From an uncultured Clostridia bacterium (GTDB lineage Bacteria > Bacillota > Clostridia > Christensenellales > UBA1242), in NCBI GenBank assembly GCA_947366645.1, contig CANBAX010000005.1:1-18690 (forward strand): a stretch of DNA of 18,690 nucleotides. Direction: 5' to 3'. Below the pieces are notes generated by a model. The model saw only the letters and a program-made list of their open reading frames with translations. It was not told the origin of the DNA and made no database searches. The translations under genes were made by a program, and so were the position numbers. Of the stretch, positions 1 to 12,100 are shown in pieces; within the stretch, counting starts at the first letter, position 1; each line of letters opens with the position of its first letter.

Positions 1-73
1 TATTTATTTTTTGTCTAAATATACTTTAATAGTTATACTCTAGCACACGTTGAGGCTTATGTTGGGTGGTTAT

Positions 74-107
74 ACAAAAATGACTGACTTATGTCAGTCA
101 TTTTTGT
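74..107 (-). terminator. Intrinsic (Rho-independent) terminator of the giant gene
   Basis: There is a perfect 15-bp inverted repeat (74-88 with 93-107) around a 4-base loop. On the minus strand the stem core TGACTGAC/GTCAGTCA is followed by a TTTTTGTAT tract. The base of the stem overlaps the first base of the stop codon (TAA read from 109 to 107). Because the flanks are A5 on one side and T5 on the other, the hairpin also has a T-tract on the plus strand and could stop transcription from both directions. Confidence 0.85.
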
Positions 108-3100
108 TAGCTGTTTGCAAGTTCGTCCATTCTCTTTTTCTTTCTTCTTCTAACCAAAAGTAATATTAATAATAGTAACAATAGTAATAGAAGAGTTCCG
201 CCCGCTGCTATTAAAGCAATAGTCAGGGTATTATTTGTTTGGATTACTTTCGCTGCACCTGTCATGCACCAGAATAAACCATCATAGTAAGTTCTTGGTA
301 AATATTTTTCATAAGGGCAAAGGCTTATTCCTGTAATCTTAAATGAATTAAGGTTAAGGACACCATTAAATGCATGACTTTCATTACCAATAGGCTCCCA
401 ATAATTACCGATGAGGTTTATATCAGAAGTCAAGCTGTAATATCCGTCCGTAAATGGTCTTCCTGTTATTTCATCTATAATGCCATTATTAACAAGATAA
501 GCCATGAACGCTAAATCTTCCGCAGAAGCTATGATATAAGGATTTTCCTCTATACCTTCACCCTGCAATGTTTTGCCTCTATACTCTTCGCTAGTCCATA
601 CACGTCTAATCACATCAATAGTAAGTTGAAGTGTGTTGCCAATAAGGTATTCTTCGATTTGGCTTGTATTTATAACGATTTGTCTTTGAGATTCAAAGTA
701 TACATTTTCAAGAGGAATAAGTTTTCCAGATTTGTTAATATATACTCCGCCTAGTTTATAGTTTGGATTAATTGAAATGTCAATGTATACTGGCACTCCA
801 TACAAAGTGTTTATAGTTTTTAAACTATTTATTTCAACTATTTTTACGTAACTATCTTTGAATGTAATTTTTGCTGCATCATCTAATTCTTTAGTCTGTT
901 GATAATCCTTTCCTTGAACAGTAGCTTTCACTAAGAATTTTAGTGGACTTGGGTCAGCAACAGGTCGAATTAAAATTATTTCTTGCTCATCAGAAACTAA
1001 GTCAAGTGCATTTACAATATAGTTATAAACACCATTTCCGCCAGTAAAGGTTGGGCCATCCCACTTTACACCATAACCGTTCTTCACAGTAAGAGTGATA
1101 GTAAGCCTATCTCCTATCTTGGCTTCAAATGAACTCCATTGAGTTTTATCAATGACTATACCATTAAGTTCAACTTTTTCGATATTACCATTATTTGCAA
1201 AATCTGCAACACTTATAGAAACAGTTGAGCCTTCAAAAATCGCTCTCAAATAGATAGGTTCTTGACTTTCAAATGTATAAGAATATTTCTTTCCGTCTTT
1301 TTGACCAAGAAGGATATTTCCATTCTCATCTCTTAAGTAGTCATTAGTAACAGTATTGAACCAGCCTTTAAATTTATAACCCTTGTTTTCAACTGCGTAA
1401 ATTGTTACAGGGGCTTCAGTGTCATAAAGTCCATTAGTATTTCCTATATTGTCTAAATATGCCTCACCGCATATATCGGACAATTCTTGTGTTGTTTCAT
1501 CAAACACTTCAAGACTAAATTCTGCTTTATAAACTGCGGTAATTATTACTTCACCATTTTCTGAAGTATAAGGATAGGTTTCGCCGGTAATGCGTAAAAC
1601 ATCGCCATTGCCTCTATCAATATACCAGTATTGGAAAGCATAGCCTTTAAACTTATAAGCGGTGATAAGCATTTCTTCGCCGGCTTTAACCTCAGCATAG
1701 AATACATTATCAGCATTAGTCCAAATGGTTGTACTGTTATTTCTAGGTGTAACAATATCTCCTATTCTAATACCTTCCGCCGTATTCTTTAATTCATCAG
1801 GTATGAAGTCAATAGTTATTCTCTCTTTTGAATAATACCATGCCGCATAAAGAGTGAAAGTATTTGTGTTAGGGTCGTAGTGAGGTGCAACTTCATATTC
1901 TATTCCGTTCCACTCATAACCTGTTTCAAACCATTTTGATACTATTTGTCCATGTTCGCCAAAGTATTGTCTACCCTGCCCTAATTCTTTAGTGAAATAT
2001 CCTTTAAACAGATATCCGTCTTTACTTTGAGGAATGATTTCGTCTGGGTTAAATGCTGGTATGTCATAACCATAGCTTACATTTTCAAGTACTGGGCCAT
2101 ACTGCTCATGTTCATTTACAAATTGCAAGTTAAATGTTTTTGGTTTAACATGGAAAACAATATATCCATTATTGTCAATATTTGTTATCGTTACATTTAC
2201 CTTGCTTGTATATCCCAAAGCAAACTCAGCGTCCGAAACTTCCCCTAAAGTAATTTTATTTTTAATGTCATCACTAGCAGTATAAATATTATCTCTGCCT
2301 TCATCAAAACTGAAGGTTAAGTTTGTATATACGACAAGGTTGACATCTTCTCCAGTTAAGGCATTGATTTTTACATATGAGGAGTCATTTCCTGAAGCGA
2401 TAACATATCCATTTGTAGAAACTGTTATTTTTCCAGCCAACACTTTGTTGTTATTTTCATCTTCAAAGTAAACATCGATATTATTATCTTTTGCTTTGAA
2501 CACTGCTTCAAGTTCAATGTTTCCAACAATTCCATCAACTTCAAATACTATCTTGCCATCTTTTTCCAACCTGTTTATGATTACTCCGGCATTTTTAGAT
2601 GCCATTGTAAATGAGAAGCCAGAGTTTGGTTCTACTACAAAATATTCTTTGTTTCCAGTCGCAGTATTAATAGTATATGAAACACCTGCAATATTGCCTT
2701 CATGAATATAATCGCTTTCATTCTTAAGGTTTCCGTTTTCATCTGCCCATTTAATAGTACCACCAATATCAGTACCATAGCTCATCTGATAGTTTATCTG
2801 AACACCAGCATCAACTTTGATAGTTGCTTTCTGAGGTACAAATGAAACTTCTATATGACGAGGGCCGTCTGCCCTAGCATAAATTGAAAGTACGCCATTT
2901 TCAAAAGTATAATCTGAGTATGACATTTCTTCGTCATCTACACCATAGAATTTAAACTCAACCGCATAGCCTCTGTTTGGAAGTGTGCTTATTGTAAGAA
3001 GAGTATTGAAGGAAATTATATTTTTACTTGTGCTGTTTGCATTTACTGTAATATCAGCACCATCTCCTATCTTATATGAAAGGCTACCCTTACCCTTAGC

Positions 3101-6100
3101 ACTTATTGAAAATTCAGCTTGTGAATAATCAAAATGTCCAACTACTGAAATAACTTCGCCAGATTCAAGATAAACCTTGTTTGCTTCATTAAGAACAAAG
3201 GTATAGTCACTTGAATAAGAAATTGCTTTTTCTCCAATATACCAACCTACAAATGCAAAACCGGTATTTGTAGTTGCGGAAAGCTCAAGACTTTCACCAA
3301 AATTAAGTGTTGCATTTTCTGGGCTAACGCTTCCCATAGCAATGTTGTTAGTTGATATCTCAAATTGATATTCCCTTTCGGTTGCACTTACTTTAATGTT
3401 AAATCCATCAATGAAACCTGTAATTGAGAAGATTTGTTTGTAAGCTTTTGCACTTTCGTCCCAAATTTCCTCGCCAATTTTACTTATAATAATGCCATCA
3501 ATTACTATCTCATTATCATAGTCATTAACAAGGCTTATTGTAGCATTTTTATAACCATATTTTAGTAATACAGAAACTGTAAGTTCACTTCCAGTTAAGG
3601 CCTCATATGTTGCCCCACTTGCTGGAAGTAATCTTGAATTTATGTAAAGTGAGTTCACATATTTTGAACTATCTTTTATAGTTACTGTGTTTGCTTTTGC
3701 GGAAGCAGTAACGGTTAAGGTAGAGTTTGTAGTAAATCCTGTCCAAGTAAGGGTCAGTACTCCCTCATTAATACTCTTTGTTACAATTCCACCATTTGCA
3801 ATTACAACTGAGTTTTCATCAAATGTGTACCCCTCGCTTGCATTGAATGTTAAGACTGCTTGTTCACCAGTTTTCACCTTAAAGGTGTTGTCAGTTACTG
3901 TAACTTCTTCCTCGCCTACTATAACGCTTGCAAGGCTTGAAAGATTTGCGTTAACTTTCATTGTATTTTCCTGCGCTTCGGCAAAAATCTTAAATACAAT
4001 ATTGTCTTTAGAAAGATTTGAAATTGTCAAAGTTTTACCAAGTTTAGATACTACTGCGAAGCCATCTAACTCGCTTTCGTTACATGCAATTAAGTATCCT
4101 TCCCGAACCTCAACAACAAAACTTATCGAACTACCATATTTTAAAGTAAATTCTTTTCCGCTTTCAACCTCTTCTCCGCCTACCATAACGGATATTACAT
4201 TCTCTTGTGCAATTTCAACTGTAAAATTATAGTTTTCATTAGCCCAAATTGCGTAGAGTGTTATGTTAAAGCCGCTTTCATTAATCTCATCTCTTGTTTC
4301 AAAAATATCCTCGTTAGTATAGTATCTTCCGCTGCCCTCAGCCTTAGTGTTCCAAGTATTTTTCATACCTGTTTTTGAAGCTGTAGGGAAGGTTTTATTA
4401 GCCAAAGATTCGCCATACTTAACTGTAATTGTTGAATTGCCAGTCATAACAGCATCTTCATCATTTTTGTCAAAGTTGATGGTATAATCTACGCCCTGCC
4501 ATTCTGCTTTGAAGGTAATAACGGCATCTTCATCGCTGTTAACTTCTTCGCCCACTAATTCCTTCAAAAGTCTTGTGTCAGTCATTTCAACATCAACAGT
4601 TTTTCCGTTTATAGTGGCAACCCACTTGCTTTGAGTATAAGTTCCGCTAAGGACTTCTATCTGTGGAAGGATATCGTTTACTCCTTCAGCGTGTGAGTAT
4701 ACAAAGGTGTTCTTTGTCCAAGCGTTACCTACTTCTTCAGTATTATCTCTAATATTCTTATCTATATTTACTGTGATATTAATTTCAAGATAACTAACTG
4801 TAAGTTCAAGATTTGAAGCTACGTTTTTCAAAGTAAACTCGCCATCACGTCTTGTACCAACTCCTGACTTTGTAATTTCTCCTGCAACTGTGCCTGCTGT
4901 AACTTTTATATTATCAAACTTATATCCAACATTTCCCATAACAGAGAAGGTAATATCGTCATAATATTTAATAGTATAAGATACTCCGCTTTCTACGCCT
5001 GATGTTATATCTCCATTAGTTGAAGTGATAGTAATTACAACATCATTTATTTCCCACTCAGCATAAATTGTAAGAGTTTTTCCGTTTTCATAAGCCTTAT
5101 CTAAAACTGCAATTATGTTGGTTTCAGATATATCTTCGTAAACGCCTTCACTTACTTCATATGCCCAGTTAGTTACATGATAGCCCTCTCTAGTTGGCAT
5201 AGTGAGAAGTTTGATAACACCAGCGCCATCTAAGTTTGGATAACTAACATCTACATAGGTTTTAGAAGAGTAGATTTCCTTACCATCATCAACAAATTCA
5301 CCAAGAGAATCATTGTCAAGTAAAAGTCTTACAGATGTAGCGGTAATACTACCCTTAGGAGATGCTGATATTGCATAGTTGCCAGAATCCATGCCTGTGA
5401 GTTCAACATTAAGGTCTTTGTTGATGCCAACTTGTTTATCAAGGTAAGCAGCAGAAACTGAAACCTTATCTCCAGCAAGAACTTTACTTAAATCCCATGT
5501 TGCGTTTACAACATTAAAGGTATTGTCATAGACTTTTTCTACTACTGTAGCGCTTAAATCTAAATTAATGGTAGCTACCGTAATTTTTACTTCTTTCTCA
5601 TAATTATTTGCGTTAGCATACTCATTAGATGCTAGTGTAACTGTAATAGTATAATTGCCGTTCGCTTTTAGGTGTAGAGAACTTGAATATAATCCTCCGT
5701 TAAGTACTACAGATTTAATTGTTAAATAACCATCAGTAAGTGCGGAAGTATAATTCTCACCCACTGTAATTGTAATAGAACCAAGTAAAGCGAGCAACTG
5801 GTCTTCATCAAGACCTTGTGTAATATCGCCATAAGTGAACTCTGTGTTTGTCACATCAACTTTAATGCTTTCATATGAAGGAGTGATAGTCGCTTTGAAT
5901 GTGCTGCTTCTAAGTATTTCATAGTTATCTTTGTCCGCACCGTCTATTACAAATTCAACTGTTTTATCTCCAACACGCTCGTCATCAAAAGCACCGCTTA
6001 TTGTAATAATGTCACCACTGATAATCTGATTACGGTCATAAATTACATCTGTGTCAACAAAAGTGGAAGTTTTATCGAATACCTTTGTCACGCTTTCCAC

Positions 6101-9100
6101 TAGAATGTTTTTCTTTTCTATAGTAAAGTAAGAAACTTTATCAAAGGATACATTTTTATAATTTGCCGTGTCATCAGCGTTAATTAAAATTTCGTAAGCT
6201 TTAGCATTTACTGAACTATTTTTAAGTGTGAAACTAACACCTCTTAAAGCACTAGCAATTTCACTTAGTGCTATGTCACTTAATGTGCCATTGTTGTACA
6301 CCTTTAATGTAAGGTCAATTTGAGTTATAGGAGTATCTTCCCCTTTGTTATAAGCGACAAGTTTCCATGTCTTAGAAGCCTCGTCAAATTCTACTCTAAG
6401 TTCAACCTCATTCTTATCATAGGTCTTTTTAAATTCACCATTTAATGTGACTTTTAATACACCTTCCGTTTTTCTTATTTCAAAGTATTCATTGTCTTCA
6501 TCAATAGAAATTGAGTAGTTTGAATAATTTGTCTTAGCAGTATCTATAGAAAGTTTATAATTTCCTACGCTTTCTCCAGCCTCTCTTGTAAAGTAAACAT
6601 CAATATTTTCATTGTTTAATGAGATGGTTACTTTAAGTTCAGGTTCTTCTTCACCATAATACTTCCATAATGAAGATACATCGCTTTCTTTAATTATATA
6701 ACTGTCTTTATTCACAGTAAAGGTAAAGACTTTATTAAAGGCATTGTAAATTTTTTCATTTACGATTACTGAAACATTATATGTACCAGCATTTTTAATT
6801 TCAGTTACCTCGCCTTCGCCATTATTAATAACCATGTGTACATCGCCGGTGGCAAGAAGTTCTGTCAATGTTTTTTGAATAGTCCCATTTAAAGTAAAGG
6901 TTATCTCATCTGCATAGTTTTTATTTTTATATGTGTAAACATCGGTTGAAGTTGTAGTGACTGTTAAAGTCGCTTTACTTACTTTGATAGTGAAATTAAT
7001 TTCATCTGAAGATGCGGAAACAAATCCAGTTTTAGATGCAGTAACAATTACATAGTAGGTATTATTTTCAAGGTCAGTGTCTGCTTTTAAAGATATTGTT
7101 TCTCCGCTTCCAATTAATTCACCTTTTTCGTTATACCATGCAAAGTTGTATGTAAGGTCAGAAGTTTGATTATTGATAGCGCCAATAATATCATAAACTC
7201 TTAAATCAGTATTTCCTTCCTGTGCATTGACACTTATAGTGTTATTATTTTCACTTGTAGTTGGTTTTGAAATTGCCCATTGAGCGGTCAATGTTGCCGG
7301 CAAGATGTTTGCATTAGAAGCGACTACAACTTTGCCTTCGCTTACACTCACGCCTTCTGCTATTGACCAGCCTGTGCATTCAAATCCTGTCCATGTTGGA
7401 ACTTCAAAACTTGTTCCTTCGCCACCGATTTTGGAATATACAGTGGCTAAGCCTTCGTCTTTCTCTCCATTTTCAAGTGTAACCACCTTCACATCAGTAA
7501 CTACTGCGTGAATTTCTTGATTTTCTCTGCCACTGAAAGACGCTGTTTTTGAAATTAATTGAGTAAGATTTTCTAAAGTAGTTTTAAGTGAGTCAAGTGT
7601 AATATCACTTGTATAGCCTAAGAAGTCAACTGTTTCAAACACTCCATTTATTGTCACATTGAAAGTAACATCATAGTTATTATTTACAACAAGTATAACT
7701 TTTTCGGTATTGTTTCCAGCAAGGGTGAAAATATTTGTTTCAGCGTCGATATAGTTAAAGTTTTCTCCTTCCCCTATATTTATTAATTTATCGCCAACCT
7801 TAATACCTGAGATGCTAATTGTATAACCGTTTTTACTTTGTAACTCTACACTTCCATTGTTAGCGGTCAAATAATTGATACTAAAATCGTACTTATATGT
7901 TTCGCTAGCAGAAAGAATGTCGTATTCTCCTGTTACTTCATGAGTAAAGTTTGATGTAACATTTTCATTATTTAATGTAACCACAAAACTATTTGCAATT
8001 TCGTTAAATTCTGTTTGCTTTCCAGTTGTTCCTTTGGTAGTAAGACTGATTTCAAAATTGAAATTATTTAAGTTAATGCCATTTACTGATGTAGTTACTT
8101 CGTAATCCTCAATAGTATGAACTTTACCAGTTTCATAACCTTGTCCTTTAACATTAATTACAACTGGTGTGCTTACTATTGAAGCGTTTTCTACCGTTAT
8201 ATAGTAACCTTCAGTAGAATTCCCTTTTAAGCCTGTATAGTTGTTGACTACACTTTCGTGTATGCTTAAGTTGTATCTTAAAGTATATCCCAAACCAACA
8301 TTAAAGTTGTTTTCTTCAAAGACAACACTTGTAATTGAAATTTCCTCAACATTTGTTTCGCCAATTACATATTGAAGTGTTCCTATATTTGAACCTTCTT
8401 TTCCTACATAAGCATTTGTGCCAGTGTAGTAACTTACTAGATTTTGTCCGCTTACTTTAATAGAGTTAGCTTCAATAACAACAGTTTTTTCGTTTGAATA
8501 AATAGTATAAGTTGTTGAAGTAAGTAAGTCTTGTATAGTGACAAGCAGACGATAGGTGGAATTTGTCACATCTTTAAGGTTTAATAACATTCCTTCACTT
8601 ACAATTGTCCAAGTGTCGTTTTCGCCTTTGACTTGATACTCAACCTTGATAACTTTTTCGCCACTTAATAAACTTTCTCCAACTGATATAGTTTTTCCAT
8701 TGGCAGAAAGCACTGCATTAGCAACCTGCTGTGACTTGCCATTATAGGTTGTATTAAAGTTATCTCCGATATTTGCAGAAACAAACTTCGTTTCTTTTAC
8801 CGCCCATTTAGCAGTTAAAGTTATATTTCCCGCTACCTTGTATTCAGTAGTAGCATCATATGTGTTTCCTTCACTATCAACCCATTCTACAAAGTCATAG
8901 CCCTCTCTAGTTACAGTTACGGTGCTTAACTCTGCGGCAGCAGCCCCATATACAACTTGAATCTCGTCTTTATTTATCTGTTCATAATCAGATACATTAA
9001 AGGAAATAGTATATGTTTTTGGCTTTGAATATACTGTGATTTCAGCATCTGTTGTAACTGCGCTAATTGTAATCGTATTACCCTCTACTACCACCTGCCC

Positions 9101-12100
9101 ATTGTTAGGATTAAGTACTGTGCGTGTTACGTCAATTTCATAACCATCTTCAAGAGTAACGGTGATTTCAAGTACGTCTGCAAAGTTAAGAGTTTTGGTG
9201 GAGCCGTTTGTAACATCTTCGCCTTCAATATTCATGGAAATAATATGGTTATCAGTGTTAGGCTTTATTTCTATTTCAACATTTGCTGTAGACCATTGTG
9301 CGTAAAGTGTAAGGTTATATTTTCCGTCTTCAAGTGCGCCAATGGTTGTGAGTTTGCTACCTTCTCTGTAAGTTAAGCCTGTGCCATCTTCCTCAGTATT
9401 CCAAGTATTAACATGCCCCTCTAATTCCGCAGTTGGAAGACCTGTAATAGCCTCTCCATAAATTGCATTTATTGGGTTTGTTCCTGTAGTAGTCGAGCCT
9501 TCAGCATTTGATACAAAGGTAATAACATAATTTTCTCCAGTCCAAACAGGCAATAAGGTTTCAATAATTAAATCTGTGGTAATTTCGCCTTTAAGTTGCC
9601 CAATAAGACTAAGTACATTTTCTGTAAACTCAACCCTTCTTTCCCCAACAGTCCAAGCTGTTTGGTTGTAAGTACCAGCCGTCGCAGTCATTGATGAAAG
9701 TAGTGAACTTACTAATACATTAAGTTCAGAATAATTAAAGGTTTTACCTGTCCAGCCTGTGATAGTTGTATTCAATAGATTTGCATCATTCTTTTCAGCC
9801 TTAAACGTTACCTTGATTTCTTCCATAACAAGGTTAATAGTAAGGTCGCTTGTAATGTTTGTAACTTCTAAGGTCGCATTAAGGTTATTAACACTTCCCT
9901 CTGTAGAAGTTATAGAAGTTACATTTCCTTCATGTGTTTCTCTAACATATTTCCAACCAGCCTCGCCTACAATTTTAATTGTAACATCTTCGGCGTAATG
10001 AGTTATAAATTTGCCGTTTGTTACTTCCACATCATTTATAGTTATTGTTTTAATATGGTCGCCATTGATAGATATGGTAAGTTCGGCAGCCTTAAAGTGT
10101 GCAGTAAGAGTGATGCCGCTGTCCTTATCAACATTTCCACCCAGCGCGGATATAAGTGTACTAGTATCAGTTAATCTTACATCTTCCTCATTTACTTTGT
10201 ATGTCCAGTAATCAAACACGTAAGTGCCTAAAGTTGTGGTAACTTCTGGTAGCCAGTTGTTATCAACACCATTTACCTTGTTCGCCACTGAATAAACAAA
10301 AGTTTTATTAAGCCAAGTCGCAGAAGCGTTTGCTACAGCAGGAGCATTTGAAAGGTCAATAGATACTGAAATTTCTATCTCCGCCATATTTATGGTAAGT
10401 GTTCCGCCAGTGATAATATTTTCAAGTTTGAAAGTTGTATTTGTCAATTTGTTTGATGGCTCGGTTATCGTACCGTTACCGCTAAACGCGTAATTGTTAT
10501 ATCTATAACCTTCTACACCATCTATACTAATTTCAATATTGTCATAATAATTTACTTCAATTAATCCGCCATTAGGTAATACAGCATTGTTGTATTTAAC
10601 TGACGCATTGTTTGCGTTTACAACAACTTGTATTTTGTTAATTTCCCAAATAGCATTTAAGGTTATAGCTCCGTTTTCAGTAGCATTCGCCTTAACAACC
10701 GCGTCAAGGAAGGCATCAAAATCAGAAGTAATGTTGGTCTCAGTGCCATTATTATCGTATGTCCAACCTTTTTGTGTATAGCCCTGTCTCGCACTATTAT
10801 ACTTGCTTGCTAAACTTGATAAGAAGTTTGCTGAATTTCCATTATAAGTAACTGCAAATTCAATATCCTCTGGCACCGCTAAGCCGTCTACGAAATCATA
10901 TTCAAATTTTCCAACAAAGTTAAAGGCTTTTGAGGTTATGTTTCCTCGTGGAGAAGCTGAAATTGTATAGTTTTCAGCATCAAGGCCAGTTAAACTTAAC
11001 TCAAGATTTTTGTTTGTGCCTATTAAAGCATTTTCGTATCTACCAGTTACATTTACCTCGTCGCCAGCAAGTTTGCCTGCCATATTCCATACCATATTAG
11101 GCAGTGACTCTTCCCCGTCATACTCTTTTGTAACAGTGTTTCCGCTAAGGTCTATAGCAATAGGGTTTATAGTGATTTCAACCTCAAACTCGCCATTTGC
11201 TTTATTATAGTTTGCAGATGAAAGTGTAAATACAACCACATACTTGCCGTTTTCAGGAAGTACCTTCAAGAAGGTGCCTTTTGAATACTGTGCATCGTTT
11301 ATTCTTACACTGTCAATAGATACATAGTTTGCTGTAAACGCTTTAGATGAATTTCCATTTGCAGTAAGTGCAAGTTTGATTAAATTGTTCATTGCACTTG
11401 GTGAGTTAAGTGATTCTTCCTTAATTTGACCATAATTAATTTCGTTTACAGTTCCAGAAACTTCTATTTCTACATTAGAGGCAACAATTTGTCCGTTTTC
11501 GGTGCAAGTTATATTGTAGTTTCCAGCACCTTCGCCTTCAAGCGTAACTTGAGTTGTAGCATATCTGCCTACTGTTATTCCGCCAAGTGTACCTTTAATT
11601 GTTACATTTTCCCCAGTCACTAAGTTTTCCGCAGTAAGCGATGTGATATTATCAGAACTTACTGAATTCCAAACAAAGTTTGCAGTTTCATCAAAGGTTT
11701 TTAAAATGTCTTTAACTATAATAGTTGCTTTGGTAATTTCCAAAGTTTTATTATTGCCAGTAAATTCTATACCGGTGTAAGTATCAGAAGTTCCATCTAA
11801 AACTAAGTTATAAGTTCCAACATTTTTGCTGATGCTTTCATCAAAACTTAGGGTAAAGCCGTCAAACGCAGTTGAAAGATTTGTTGTAACCATAACCATA
11901 TTTCCAGCAGCGTCGTTGAAATATAGCGTCATGTTTACTGTGGCAAGTTCAGCACCTGTCATATCTTTTACTATGGCTTTCCAACCATTTTCATATTTTG
12001 CTTCTATGCTTGCTGGCACCTTGCCATTATAAACCATGGTAAGGGCACGATTAAAGGAAACAAAGAGATTTGAAGTTGTTTTTGTGATTTCAAACCAGTC

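Larger units (their letters stand above)
3974..9019 (-). repeat. Super-repeat copy 2 (residues 3214-4895)
   Basis: A 1,682-residue block starting at KTYTISFNVSDYEQ, immediately after copy 1. Every anchor of copy 1 has a counterpart in the same order: TTYNGKSQQ, SYYTGTNAY, VTSNFTHEVTGEYDI, PTWTGFECTGW ending W3794, LTYNFAWYNEKG, IKNAGTYNVSV, KYYGEEEPEL, YDG pair (KVFDKTSTF, KVYDNTFNV), InlB ending W4535, NTFVYSHAEGV, NTWNTKAEGSG ending W4805, GEEVESGKEFTL. It has only one copy of the 185-residue pair that is doubled in copy 1, and its unit between YYTGT and the WTGF motif is about 63 residues shorter. Confidence 0.85.

Noticed and set aside
1..73. Possible start of another gene at the left edge
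   Set aside because: No frame with domain content or a credible RBS is visible in these 73 bases; they look intergenic.
59..163. Plus-strand 34-codon frame with a GAGG at 52-55 and a promoter-like TTGTCT-17-TATACT upstream
   Set aside because: GAGG is only three bases from the ATG, the frame runs through the terminator hairpin and into the antisense of the membrane anchor, and promoter-like matches are common by chance in AT-rich DNA.
156..199. Trinucleotide microsatellite-like run (TAA/TAG/CAA-like on the plus strand)
   Set aside because: It is the codon series of the leucine stretch in the membrane helix, using mixed TTA, CTA, TTG and CTT codons rather than a uniform repeat.
287..301. LPRTY as a sortase LPXTG-type motif
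   Set aside because: The fifth residue is Tyr rather than Gly, Ala, Ser or Asn, the motif is about 20 residues from the hydrophobic helix, and it aligns with a structural strand of the N-terminal GLUG-like module.
3687..4232. Plus-strand open frame of 181 codons
   Set aside because: It lies antisense to conserved modules at the end of super-repeat copy 2, has a composition typical of a shadow frame and shows no recognisable domain or RBS.
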